Part shown: piece by piece, positions 9,563 through 18,070 of the stretch | How positions within the stretch are numbered: the first letter of the stretch is position 1 | Layout: the number at the start of each line of letters is the position of its first letter | Assembly: GCA_041879415.1 (NCBI GenBank) | Contig: CP090852.1 | Coordinates: 310,001-374,000, forward strand | Reading direction: 5' to 3' | DNA from: Vibrio chagasii | GTDB lineage: Bacteria > Pseudomonadota > Gammaproteobacteria > Enterobacterales > Vibrionaceae | Length of the DNA: 64,000 nt | Notes under the pieces: generated by a model | Database searches by the model: none | Seen by the model: only the letters and a program-made list of their open reading frames with translations | Told to the model about the DNA's origin: nothing | Program-made: the position numbers and the translations under genes

Positions 9563-10186
9563 TTAAAGATACTGATATAATTCTTCGGCGACAAATTCAG
9601 CAATCCAAGGTTGAGCTTCTGGTTTCGGGTGTAGTCCATCGTTCATCATCCACTCAGGTTTTAGAATGATGTGCTCGAGGAAGAACGGCAGCAGCGGCAC
9701 ATTTTGTTGATCAGCCAACGCTGCAAATACGTATTCAAACTGTTGGTTATAACGCTTGCCGTAATTAGGCGGAATTTTAATTTGCATCATGATTGGTTTG
9801 GCACCAGCGGCTTTAACTTGTTTGATGATTTGATCCAAGTTTGAAGACATCAGCTTAGGTGGGAAACCTCGAAGACCGTCGTTCGCACCCAGTTCAATGA
9901 GAACTGTATCTGGAGCATGATCTTCAAGCAATTGTGGCAAACGAGCTAAACCGTTACCCGTTGTATCGCCAGAAATGCTGCCATTGACCACGATCACCGC
10001 TTTGTCGTGTTTCGCTAAAGCATCTGGTAACAAACTTGGCCAACTCTGTTTGATATCCATGTTGTAGCCAGCACTCAAGCTGTCGCCAAGTATGAGTAGC
10101 TTAGACTCATGGTCTGGCGCTGAGTCTTGAGCAAAAGAAGCGGTAGAAAATAATACAAAGAACAAAAAGGAAATTAGTCGAGTCAT
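9563..10186 (-). CDS. tesA: Periplasmic GDSL esterase: acyl-CoA thioesterase I / lysophospholipase L1
   Basis: SGNH/GDSL hydrolase. The preferred start is the ATG at 10186, which gives a clean signal peptide MTRLISFLFFVLFSTASFA followed by QDSAP. The nucleophile block is LLILGDSLSAGYNM, the oxyanion Gly and Asn blocks are SGDTTGNG and ELGANDGLRG, and the catalytic D-x-x-H is in NDGLHPKPEA. The mature enzyme is a small periplasmic esterase acting on acyl-CoA, esters and lysophospholipids in E. coli. It is divergent from ybbA-ybbP, as in enterics; here the two ATG codons overlap by two bases. Longer starts up to 10222 are possible but would put extra residues before the signal peptide. Confidence 0.93.
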   Translation of the reverse strand: MTRLISFLFFVLFSTASFAQDSAPDHESKLLILGDSLSAGYNMDIKQSWPSLLPDALAKHDKAVIVVNGSISGDTTGNGLARLPQLLEDHAPDTVLIELGANDGLRGFPPKLMSSNLDQIIKQVKAAGAKPIMMQIKIPPNYGKRYNQQFEYVFAALADQQNVPLLPFFLEHIILKPEWMMNDGLHPKPEAQPWIAEFVAEELYQYL

Positions 10187-10859
10187 GCATACATCCATCA
10201 TAAAAGCAGAAGCTGTTTCCAAGACAGTGTCTACTAATCAAGAACATTTAACAATCCTAGAGCATGTCGATATTGATATTCGTGAAGGTGAAACAGTCGC
10301 GATTGTCGGTACGTCGGGAGCCGGTAAATCGACCTTGATGACATTACTTGCAGGGCTTGATGTTCCTACAAAAGGTGAAATTCATCTGCTAGGGCAACCG
10401 CTATCACAGCTTGATGATGAAGCGAGAGCGAAAATTAGAAGCGAGTCGGTTGGGTTTGTTTTTCAGAGCTTTCTTTTAATTCCTAGTTTGTCTGCACTAC
10501 AAAACGTAACCCTTCCATGTTTACTGAAAGGCGAAGATGAAGACATAGAGCGCGCAACAGCCTTACTCGAATCGGTTGGTCTAAAAGACAGGCTCGATCA
10601 TTTGCCATCTCAACTGTCAGGCGGCGAGCAACAACGTGTAGCTTTAGCTCGAGCATTTATGATTAAGCCAAAGATTCTATTTGCTGATGAGCCAACGGGG
10701 AACTTAGACCAACAAACCGCAGCAAAAATCGTCGAGCTACTGTTCGAGCTCAACTCTTCTCACGGCACCACACTGGTATTGGTGACACACGATCCTAAGC
10801 TAGCACAACGCTGCCAACGAACGCTGAAGATGCATGTCGGACAGATAGAGGAAGTCTAA
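10185..10859 (+). CDS. ybbA: ABC transporter ATP-binding protein YbbA
   Basis: 224 residues. Walker A GTSGAGKST (about 43-51), Q-loop FVFQSFLLIP, signature LSGGEQQRVALARA (about 144), Walker B ILFADEPTG and switch His in VTHDP. The sequence follows E. coli YbbA closely (LAGLD, VGFVFQSF.LIP.L.AL.NV, RLDHLP.QLSGGEQQ). It is the LolD/MacB-type ATPase partner of the FtsX-like permease encoded next, with one base between the genes. The family is thought to extract or move lipid or envelope substrates; the cargo is not proven. Its start codon overlaps the tesA start on the other strand. Confidence 0.93.
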   Translation: MHTSIIKAEAVSKTVSTNQEHLTILEHVDIDIREGETVAIVGTSGAGKSTLMTLLAGLDVPTKGEIHLLGQPLSQLDDEARAKIRSESVGFVFQSFLLIPSLSALQNVTLPCLLKGEDEDIERATALLESVGLKDRLDHLPSQLSGGEQQRVALARAFMIKPKILFADEPTGNLDQQTAAKIVELLFELNSSHGTTLVLVTHDPKLAQRCQRTLKMHVGQIEEV

Positions 10860-10860
10860 A

Positions 10861-13299
10861 TTGAATTCATCAAACGGACTGAACAAACGCCTATTTTCAT
10901 GGAGCATTGAAGAGATTCGACATGGTCAGCTATGGCCGGTATCGATCGCTTTAACACTGATCATTGCCTGTGTTTTTGCGCTATCAGCTTTGGCTGAGCG
11001 CATGGAGCAGGTCATCGTAAAACAGGGGAAAGATGCACTCACCGCTGACAGTGTGTTCATCTCAGCAAACCCAATCCCACAACCACTGCTAGACATCGCT
11101 CAACTTGAGCAACTAGAAAGCTCTCAGTTAACCCGTTTCTCAACCATGGCATTTAGCGATAACTCGATGCAGTTGGTGACAGTTAAAGCGGTGCAGAGTA
11201 ACTACCCATTGCGCGGTGAGATGGTTCTAGAAGGTGCAGACAATGCATCGAGCAATCGCGTTAAGCCCGGTGAGTTGTGGCTCGACGAACGCATTTTCGC
11301 GCAGTTGGAAGTTGAAATAGGTGACAATGTCACTATCGGCGACGCTGACCTAACCATTACAGGGCGAATCACTCAAGAACCGGGGCTAAGCTTTAACCCT
11401 TTCCAACAGATGCCTGCGGTACTGATTCATAATGATGACATTGACGCGACAGGGGCTATTCAACCGGGAAGCCGTGTAAGTTTCAGACTGTTCTTAAACG
11501 GTGATGATGCAAAACTTAAAGCAGCTCAAGACAGTATCGAATTAACGCCAAGCGATCGTTGGCGTACGCAAGATTCAGCAAGCCGCACTAATGATATGTT
11601 TGAGAGCACCACTCAATACTTATCACTAACGGTCGCTATTGTCGTGATTATGGCAGCGACTACTTTGGTATTGACGTGCCAACATTATGTAGCGAGCCGC
11701 CGAAAGACTATCGCTATGTTAAAAAGCTTGGGAGCAAGCAAACAATGGATCATTAAGTGGCTATCGGTACAAGTTTCACTACTGGTCGTTATTGGTGCCG
11801 TTTTGGGTATCGCGATCGGGATCGGACTAGAGTTTCTTCTTCGTATTCCGCTTGGTGACTTATTGCCTTCTCCGCTTCCTAGCTATGGTATCGAACCTGC
11901 CATTCTTGCCATCGTATCGAGTATTCTAATTGGTGTACCAGCACTTGGAATTCCATTGCTTGGACTAGTCAATACCTCTGCGATCAGCGTCATTCAATCA
12001 AATCACAAGGTACAAGATAGCTATAAGAAGTTCGCATTGTTGTTAGTGCCTATCATCCCAATGATGTTGATGTATGGTGATAATCTGTTGGTGTGGATTG
12101 TTCTTGCAGGAATCGTTGGCTTGTTCTTGATTCTCGCTTTGGTGAGCACGCTCGTCTTGCGACTGTTTAGTAAGTTGCCAACATCGACCTCAATGCGTTT
12201 GGCTATAAGCCGAATCAATCGCACACCGCTTGCGACGGGCATTCAATTTGGCTCTTTGGCACTATCATTGATGCTGTTGTCTATCATCTGGTTGGTGAGG
12301 AGTGATCTGTTGTCAGATTGGCAACAAACCTTGCCCGAGGATGCGCCGAATGCATTTGCGCTTAACATAGCCGGCTATGAGAAAGACAGTTACCTTTCAA
12401 CCATCGATGAAAACCAAGTTGAACGCACACAAGCATTCCCAATCATTCGTGGACGACTGACGACAATCAATGGTGTCGAAGCATCTGAATACAGTGATAC
12501 TTCAGAGCGTACCGACGCCCTAAGCCGTGAAATTAACTTCACTTGGGGCGAAGCGCTACCAGAATATAATGAAGTACTTGAAGGCAGTTGGACGCAAGAG
12601 CAGGGCGTATCAGTTGAGTCTGATGTTGCCGAGCAACTGGGTTTGAACATTGGCGACGAGCTTGTTTTTACTATCAACAGTCAAAATGTATCAGCCAAAG
12701 TCAATAGCATCCGAAAAGTGGAATGGCGTGAAATGAAGCCAAACTTTTACTTCATTTTCACCCCAGACGTACTGAGCTCAATACCTTCTACTTGGCTGGT
12801 TAGCTTTAGGCTAGAAGATCAACACAATTCTATGCTCAGTGAACTCTCTCGGAACCACCCAACCGTAAGTTTGATGGATATCCGAGTGATGGGCAGCAAG
12901 ATCCAAGAGCTACTCAAACAGATTGTTTGGTCAATTACCGTGCTGGCTGCGCTTGGTGTTGTCGCTGGGCTATTACTTATTTTTACGCTGTTACGTCTTA
13001 GCTTATCTCAAAGACAACAAGAGATACGTTTATATCGTACTCTAGGGGCAAGCAAGAAACGTATCCTCAACACCATATGGTGTGAATATGGATTAATGGC
13101 ATTGGTTGCGGGCTCAATAGCAGCACTCGGTTCTGAAATGAGTGTGGCCGGTGTGATGAATTTTGGATTCGAGTTAGAACCGTCACTGCATCCAATGTTG
13201 TGGGTTGCTTTACCTGTGCTCACTTTCATAACCCTTGCTGCTGTGGTTAACAGCTTAATCAAGCGTCTGTTGGCGCCTGTAAATAAGGACTTTGGATAG
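10861..13299 (+). CDS. ybbP: FtsX-like ABC transporter permease YbbP
   Basis: 812 residues with a ten-helix-type layout seen in YbbP: a helix near 25-45, a large periplasmic domain, an FtsX core around 250-430, a central pair of helices (about 390-490), a second periplasmic domain and a C-terminal FtsX core (about 690-805). Repeated FtsX signatures are LKSLGASKQWIIKWL and YRTLGASKKRILNTIW, typical of a duplicated MacB/FtsX permease. It starts with TTG, one base after the ybbA stop, preceded by GAGGAAG at good spacing. Inner membrane, partner of YbbA. Long inverted repeat follows at 13330. Confidence 0.9.
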   Translation: MNSSNGLNKRLFSWSIEEIRHGQLWPVSIALTLIIACVFALSALAERMEQVIVKQGKDALTADSVFISANPIPQPLLDIAQLEQLESSQLTRFSTMAFSDNSMQLVTVKAVQSNYPLRGEMVLEGADNASSNRVKPGELWLDERIFAQLEVEIGDNVTIGDADLTITGRITQEPGLSFNPFQQMPAVLIHNDDIDATGAIQPGSRVSFRLFLNGDDAKLKAAQDSIELTPSDRWRTQDSASRTNDMFESTTQYLSLTVAIVVIMAATTLVLTCQHYVASRRKTIAMLKSLGASKQWIIKWLSVQVSLLVVIGAVLGIAIGIGLEFLLRIPLGDLLPSPLPSYGIEPAILAIVSSILIGVPALGIPLLGLVNTSAISVIQSNHKVQDSYKKFALLLVPIIPMMLMYGDNLLVWIVLAGIVGLFLILALVSTLVLRLFSKLPTSTSMRLAISRINRTPLATGIQFGSLALSLMLLSIIWLVRSDLLSDWQQTLPEDAPNAFALNIAGYEKDSYLSTIDENQVERTQAFPIIRGRLTTINGVEASEYSDTSERTDALSREINFTWGEALPEYNEVLEGSWTQEQGVSVESDVAEQLGLNIGDELVFTINSQNVSAKVNSIRKVEWREMKPNFYFIFTPDVLSSIPSTWLVSFRLEDQHNSMLSELSRNHPTVSLMDIRVMGSKIQELLKQIVWSITVLAALGVVAGLLLIFTLLRLSLSQRQQEIRLYRTLGASKKRILNTIWCEYGLMALVAGSIAALGSEMSVAGVMNFGFELEPSLHPMLWVALPVLTFITLAAVVNSLIKRLLAPVNKDFG

Positions 13300-13329
13300 T
13301 TGATATAGAAAACCTTAAATAGATTGTTG

Positions 13330-13400
13330 AAGCGGTCTGATTGTGAATTTTTATACCAAAGCACTAGCCAAGGATAGAAGCCACAGTTAGACCGCTTTTT
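13330..13400. repeat. Long inverted repeat downstream of ybbP, possible terminator
   Basis: AAGCGGTCTGATTGTG at 13330-13345 pairs with CACAGTTAGACCGCTT at 13382-13397 with about two mismatches, followed by five T residues. The intervening 36 bases are unpaired as far as I can see. The T-run suggests a terminator for ybbP, though the loop is unusually long. From here to 13756 there is no gene: the rest holds the DnaA-box cluster at 13551 and the promoter region of the FAD oxidoreductase. Confidence 0.5.
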
Positions 13401-13550
13401 ATTTGACCAGCGAACGGCTTAAATTAGGGATTGAGCGCCTTAAAATCGACATTTCTTAGCATTAAATGAAACCTAATGTGTATTTATGTCGATTTAATAA
13501 ACAGAGGTTAGTCCCTGTAAACAAAGGGTTTGCGCAACTTAGCGAGAACG

Positions 13551-13595
13551 TTATCAACAGTTATCCACAAAAACGGTGGATAACTTTAGGGATAA
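13551..13595. promoter_or_regulatory. Cluster of DnaA-box-like sequences with a 10-bp palindrome
   Basis: TTATCAACA (13551) and the perfect consensus TTATCCACA (13561) lie ten bases apart on the plus strand; TTATCCACC (13583-13575) and TTATCCCTA (13595-13587) lie on the minus strand. AGTTATCCAC at 13559-13568 and GTGGATAACT at 13576-13585 are exact inverted repeats around a 7-base centre. No replication gene is near, so a regulatory or DnaA-titration site is an inference. Confidence 0.5.
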
Positions 13596-13756
13596 GTTAA
13601 CATCTTTGTTTTACAAGTACTGAGACAGCCTTTATGTGGCGTCACTTAGGACAAATTTGACTGTTAGAATAACCTTGAAACTAGGATTCAGAGTTATTGA
13701 GTCAAGAGATTATTTAAGTTTTTTACATAGATTCCAATATCAAGGAGCCTAAGACC

Positions 13757-15286
13757 TTGATAAAAATGTGTTTTAATTCGTACTCGAACAAAAGTAGAAT
13801 AGCGGCAGTTAATCTTATTCTACAGAACACGATGAGCCACAACAAAACGGATACAAATCAAGCTTCTATTGCCATTGTTGGTGGTGGTATAGCCGGAACA
13901 ACAAGCGCTATTCACTTCAGTGAGTTGGGTTTTAAGGTCACAATCTTAGAAAAAGGGCCGAGTTTGGTTAATGGTCCACCGATTTGCCACCTACACGCTG
14001 GCGGCAATTTGTATCGAGATATTTCTGTAGAGCAGTGTCTTCAGTTACTTACTCAGTCTATTGATACTGTTCGTCTGTTTCCTCACACGATCAATATTCG
14101 TCCTACTATCATTGCTGTACCACACAGTGATGGTGGGGACCCAATGGACTTACTTCCTCGCCTAAAAATAATCAAAGACGCTTATGCTGAGCTTGTTAAA
14201 CAAGATAAAAGCAACCAAGTGCTTGGTGACCCCGAGGAATACTATAAGCTATACAGTAAAGAAGAACTCATCGCACTTTCTAAGAAGACACAACCACTGA
14301 AACCGACATCACTTGATGAGTGGTGCATTCCTTTTGCCAAGCATACCGACTTAGACACGCTTAAATATCCCGTTGCTATGGTTCAAGAGTACGGTTGGAG
14401 TGTGTTCCGACTGTCTGCGACCGCTCAGCTCTCTTTGGGGCAACAAGCTAACTGCACTGTGCTGACTAACAGCCGTTTACAATCGGTTCAATCAACGGGG
14501 CAAGGTTGGTCTTTGACTTATACCGATGTTGATAACCAAAGTCGTAAACTAACCACTGATTATTTAATTAACGCCAGTGGCTTTGAGACCGGCATAGTGG
14601 ATGACTTTGTTGGCTCGAAGCAGCAGCGACTTGTTGAGTTTAAAGCCGCTTACGTTACAGAGTGGCCATATTCCCAAGAATGCAAGGAAGAGTGGCCGGA
14701 GGTTATCTTTCATGGCCCAAGAGGCACACCGCAAGGCATGGCTCAATTAACACCATACGCAGACGGTGTATTCCAACTTCACGGTATGACGGAAGGGATC
14801 ACGCTGTTTGAAGGCGGGTTAGTATCATCTTCGACAGACTCTTCTCAACCGCAGTTACCATCAAAACTGCTCAAGAAGATTGTATCTGGTTGGAGTGAAG
14901 AACAGCTCGAACTGAGAACACGTGCGGCAATTACGCATATGTCACAGTTCATTCCGAGCTTTAGTTCTGCTCAAGTTGGCGGAAAACCTCTATTCGGCGC
15001 TCAACAAATTCCAGGCACAGACCCAAGCCTAAGAGCCTCAGATGTCTCTTTCTGTGGTGAACGCTATGCAAGGCTTGAAGTAGTAAAGGCGTCTTCAACA
15101 TTAGAAGCTGCGCAGAAAGTGGCTCAACAATGGTTCGATATTCCAGAGTCTGACTCGATTGAAGAGACACATTCAGTGACAATGTCACTTGAGTTAAACG
15201 ATATTGAAAACAAAGCGATAGGGTTGACCCAAGAGCGTGGATACCCAAATGCGCTGGCGAAAGTTTCGGGCCAAGACCACCACTAA
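13757..15286 (+). CDS. FAD-dependent oxidoreductase (DAO-like)
   Basis: The dinucleotide-binding motif IAIVGGGIAGTTSAIHFSE lies at about residues 37-55, followed by FKVTILEKG, the normal acidic end of the second strand. A C-terminal block FCGERYARLEVVKASSTLEAA looks like the second FAD-contacting region. The fold is that of D-amino-acid-oxidase/ThiO-type flavoenzymes; the substrate is not recognisable. The TTG at 13757 has AAGGAG nine bases upstream, while the ATG at 13832 (MSHNKTD) has no good ribosome site but gives a more usual N-terminus; the true start is open. It is convergent with pxpABC, sharing a terminator. Confidence 0.75.
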   Translation: MIKMCFNSYSNKSRIAAVNLILQNTMSHNKTDTNQASIAIVGGGIAGTTSAIHFSELGFKVTILEKGPSLVNGPPICHLHAGGNLYRDISVEQCLQLLTQSIDTVRLFPHTINIRPTIIAVPHSDGGDPMDLLPRLKIIKDAYAELVKQDKSNQVLGDPEEYYKLYSKEELIALSKKTQPLKPTSLDEWCIPFAKHTDLDTLKYPVAMVQEYGWSVFRLSATAQLSLGQQANCTVLTNSRLQSVQSTGQGWSLTYTDVDNQSRKLTTDYLINASGFETGIVDDFVGSKQQRLVEFKAAYVTEWPYSQECKEEWPEVIFHGPRGTPQGMAQLTPYADGVFQLHGMTEGITLFEGGLVSSSTDSSQPQLPSKLLKKIVSGWSEEQLELRTRAAITHMSQFIPSFSSAQVGGKPLFGAQQIPGTDPSLRASDVSFCGERYARLEVVKASSTLEAAQKVAQQWFDIPESDSIEETHSVTMSLELNDIENKAIGLTQERGYPNALAKVSGQDHH

Positions 15287-15290
15287 AACG

Positions 15291-15323
15291 AAAAATCGGC
15301 TTACTTAGGTAAGCCGATTTTTT
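15291..15323. terminator. Bidirectional terminator between FAD oxidoreductase and pxpC
   Basis: Perfect stem AAAATCGGCTTAC/GTAAGCCGATTTT with a 4-base loop, A-run on one side and T-run on the other, between convergent genes. Confidence 0.9.
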
Positions 15324-15368
15324 ATCCCTTGGCAATCACCATTCTCAACGGTGGCTGAAAGCTCATTA

Positions 15369-16319
15369 TCAATAACCGAAAAAGCGCGCCCACTGACACC
15401 ACACATCTTGCAACCCCACGCGATCCCCCTTACTAAATGAAATCTGATGCCCGGGCTTTGCTTGCGCTAAACGTGGTAAGTCAATTCTTGCTACACACCC
15501 GATCTTTGGATAACCACCAATAGTCTGCCTGTCATTGAGCAGAACAATAGGTTGCCCATCTTGTGGTACCTGAATAGCACCTAGCGCAATGCCTTCGGAT
15601 AACAGTGAGATATCTGGAGAGTGAACCGATTCACCACTAAGACGATAACCCATACGATTAGAGTTTTGGTCCACGATATAGGGTGAGCTATAAAACGTCT
15701 CCTTGGCTGCCTCTGAGAATAGTTCGCTCTGGTAGCTCTCAATGACTCTTAAGTTAACAGGCAAGTTGTAATCGGGTGTATACCGGAAGGTGACACTAAT
15801 AGGCTTAAAGTGCTTAGTGAGAGCTTGCTTAGTGAAAATTAATTGGTCTCCAACTTGGCAAGGTTCACCATTTTGAGTTAATCCACCTATTTTTTCACGC
15901 GTTACTGTTGCACTGCTATTAAGGACTCCAGGAACAACGAAGCCCCCCTTAATCGCGAGATAAGCTCTGAGTCCATTCCTAGGTAAGCCAAACGAAAGCA
16001 TTTGCCCTTTAAACGCTTGAAATGTACTCCAGTTGGCTAACGGTTTCCCATCCAAAGTTGCCTGTAAGTCACCACCGCAAATCGCCATCTCACAATCATC
16101 ATTGACTTGCAGAGTACACTGTCCAAGAGTGATTTCTAGCGCCGCTTGATTGACGGGATTGGCTAATAAGTGATTTGCCCAACTATAGGAGTAATCGTCT
16201 ACGGGGCCCCCTTGTGTTAAACCAAGGTGAGAAACACCAAAACGTCCAAAGTCTTGAATTATACTTAAAGGCCCCGGTTTCACTATGGTTAGGCTCGCTT
16301 TATTGACTGATTTAACCAT
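15369..16319 (-). CDS. pxpC: 5-oxoprolinase subunit PxpC (biotin-dependent carboxyltransferase fold)
   Basis: 316 residues of the KipA/AHS2 family. Readable family blocks are KPGPLSIIQDFGRFGVSHLGL, GGPVDDYS, LEITLGQCTLQ, AICGGDL and the C-terminal GGYPKIGCVARIDLPRLAQAKPG. With PxpA and PxpB it forms the prokaryotic ATP-dependent 5-oxoprolinase that opens pyroglutamate to glutamate. Its start overlaps the end of pxpB by eight bases, so translation is probably coupled. Last gene of the operon, ended by the terminator at 15291. Confidence 0.93.
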   Translation of the reverse strand: MVKSVNKASLTIVKPGPLSIIQDFGRFGVSHLGLTQGGPVDDYSYSWANHLLANPVNQAALEITLGQCTLQVNDDCEMAICGGDLQATLDGKPLANWSTFQAFKGQMLSFGLPRNGLRAYLAIKGGFVVPGVLNSSATVTREKIGGLTQNGEPCQVGDQLIFTKQALTKHFKPISVTFRYTPDYNLPVNLRVIESYQSELFSEAAKETFYSSPYIVDQNSNRMGYRLSGESVHSPDISLLSEGIALGAIQVPQDGQPIVLLNDRQTIGGYPKIGCVARIDLPRLAQAKPGHQISFSKGDRVGLQDVWCQWARFFGY

Positions 16320-17103
16320 GGCCTACATCTCCTCCAAGCTCGACAAACTCTTGTTTTGATATTGCTTTGAAGCGCACAGAGTCACCCACATTCAGAAGAG
16401 AAAGTTGGTCGTGCATTTGGTTAGCCTGAGTCAACTGAGCGTGATCAAACAACGAAATAGGGCAATTACCGATGATATTCCATCCTCCCGGGGAATCAGA
16501 CGGATAAACCGCAGTCTTTGAATCTGCAATTGCGATACTTCCCTTAGGGACACTGAGCCGTGGAGTAGAGTGGCGAGGCAGAACTAACGGCTCAACCACG
16601 TCTGACATAAAGGCGAAGCCAGGGATAAAGCCAATAGCGCTTACACTGTAGGTCTGAGAAGTGTGATAGTGAATGATATCGTCTAGCGACAAGCCTTTAG
16701 CCCGATATCTATCCAAATCAAGGGCCGTTTCTTTTGAGTAATAGGCTGGCAATTCAATAATGTTGCGAGTGTTACTCTCGCGTGAATATGTCGCCATTGC
16801 CTCAGTCAGTATCGATTTGAATTGAGAAATAAAGTGCTCTTCAGAAATTCGGTAAGGCAAGTAGTCAACCAATATTGTGTTATACGCCGGAGTGACGTTC
16901 ATCAATACTGTGGCTAAGCTCTGGCGAATAGCATCTGAAAAGTGGGCCATATATTGTGCATTGCTCTCGCTAGAGCCTGCGGTTAATGGCTGTAGCGTCA
17001 CAAGCACACTGCATTCAGCAACAGGCTCGACATTAAGTTTTATCTCGTTTTTCGTCATTTGCTTTCCATACGTTTTATTCCAACTTCCATGTTCATGCGT
17101 CAT
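16312..17103 (-). CDS. pxpB: 5-oxoprolinase subunit PxpB (KipI/AHS1 family)
   Basis: AHS1/KipI family protein. Family blocks: YNTILVDY, IELPAYYSKETALDLDRYRAKG, IGFIPGFAFMSDV, LPRHSTPRLSVPKGSIAIAD and YPSDSPGGWNIIGNCP. The ATG at 17103 is preceded by AGAGGA at good spacing and starts MTHEHGSWNK; a longer frame reaches 17142 without a convincing ribosome site. The product is about 263 residues, normal for the family. The historical KipI name refers to a Bacillus kinase inhibitor, but the pxpABC context supports the 5-oxoprolinase role. Confidence 0.92.
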   Translation of the reverse strand: MTHEHGSWNKTYGKQMTKNEIKLNVEPVAECSVLVTLQPLTAGSSESNAQYMAHFSDAIRQSLATVLMNVTPAYNTILVDYLPYRISEEHFISQFKSILTEAMATYSRESNTRNIIELPAYYSKETALDLDRYRAKGLSLDDIIHYHTSQTYSVSAIGFIPGFAFMSDVVEPLVLPRHSTPRLSVPKGSIAIADSKTAVYPSDSPGGWNIIGNCPISLFDHAQLTQANQMHDQLSLLNVGDSVRFKAISKQEFVELGGDVGHG

Positions 17104-17156
17104 GAGTGTTTCCTCTGTACTTGTGCAGGGAACAGAGGGCATTCGTTGCGCCGCGA

Positions 17157-17900
17157 TTAATTAAACGCGTTGAGATCTTGTCGGATTTTTCTAATGAGTG
17201 CGATGGATTGGGGATTGTCACCATGAACACAGATGGTGTCAGCTTCGATAGGTAGCCTTTCACCTTCAATGGTCGTGACCGAACCGTAGTTAACGATCTG
17301 CATCACTTGGTTGTAGATATCGTCTTGGTTCACATACACCGAGCCTTTCTGCGAACGTGGCGCAAGGTGACCATTGTTTAAATATGCTCGGTCAGCGAAT
17401 GCTTCGAACAAAAGGGGTAAGTCGTGATCATCAGCGATGTCTAAGTATTGTTGGTTGTCAGAAGAAGAGAGGATCATAAGAGGGATATTAAATTCCGCTA
17501 CGGCTTGCGCGACTGCATTAAATACATCTGTATTTGCCATCATATCGTTATAAAGCGCACCGTGAGGTTTTACGTAGCCAACACTAGCATGGTGATAGCG
17601 ACACAGAGCTTGTAGTGCACCGACTTGATAGCATACGAGTTCACTGATTTCGTCCACACTGTGAGGAATTGACCGGCGACCAAACCCAACAAGATCCTGA
17701 TAACCAGGATGAGCACCGATTTGAGTATGATAGTGCTGGGCCAGTTTGATAGTCTTTGACATCACGTGGGGATCAGACGCATGAAAACCACAGGCGATAT
17801 TTGCCATATCAACCCATTCCATGACCGATTCATCATCGCCCATCTTCCAGTTGCCGAAACTTTCTCCCATGTCGCAATTAAGCAAAATCTTCGTTGTCAC
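17157..17900 (-). CDS. pxpA: 5-oxoprolinase subunit PxpA (LamB/YcsF family)
   Basis: 247 residues of the LamB/YcsF family. Signature blocks LNCDMGESFG, ANIACGFHASDP, IGAHPGYQDLVGFGRR, YVKPHGALYNDM and ICVHGDNPQS are all present. First gene of pxpABC, 53 bases before pxpB. The start is GTG at 17900 (no ATG fits), preceded by AAAGGA. The cytosolic complex salvages 5-oxoproline formed by spontaneous cyclisation of glutamine and glutamate. No transporter or regulator gene is part of this unit. Confidence 0.94.
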   Translation of the reverse strand: MTTKILLNCDMGESFGNWKMGDDESVMEWVDMANIACGFHASDPHVMSKTIKLAQHYHTQIGAHPGYQDLVGFGRRSIPHSVDEISELVCYQVGALQALCRYHHASVGYVKPHGALYNDMMANTDVFNAVAQAVAEFNIPLMILSSSDNQQYLDIADDHDLPLLFEAFADRAYLNNGHLAPRSQKGSVYVNQDDIYNQVMQIVNYGSVTTIEGERLPIEADTICVHGDNPQSIALIRKIRQDLNAFN

Positions 17901-18070
17901 GTGGTGCTAATCCTTTACGTTAAAGTTACTAATGACGGTCTTATAAATGCCATAAATAAACCGTGATCTAATTCAAACTTTCGATACCGAAAAATCAACG
18001 GTATAGCATTTCGTATATAGTTTAATTATTGATTAAAGGATTAATATCTATTTGTATATTAGGTGAGCAC

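Noticed and set aside
16312..17103. KipI/KipA antisporulation kinase inhibitor roles for pxpB/pxpC
   Set aside because: The operon with pxpA indicates 5-oxoprolinase, and no sporulation exists in this lineage.
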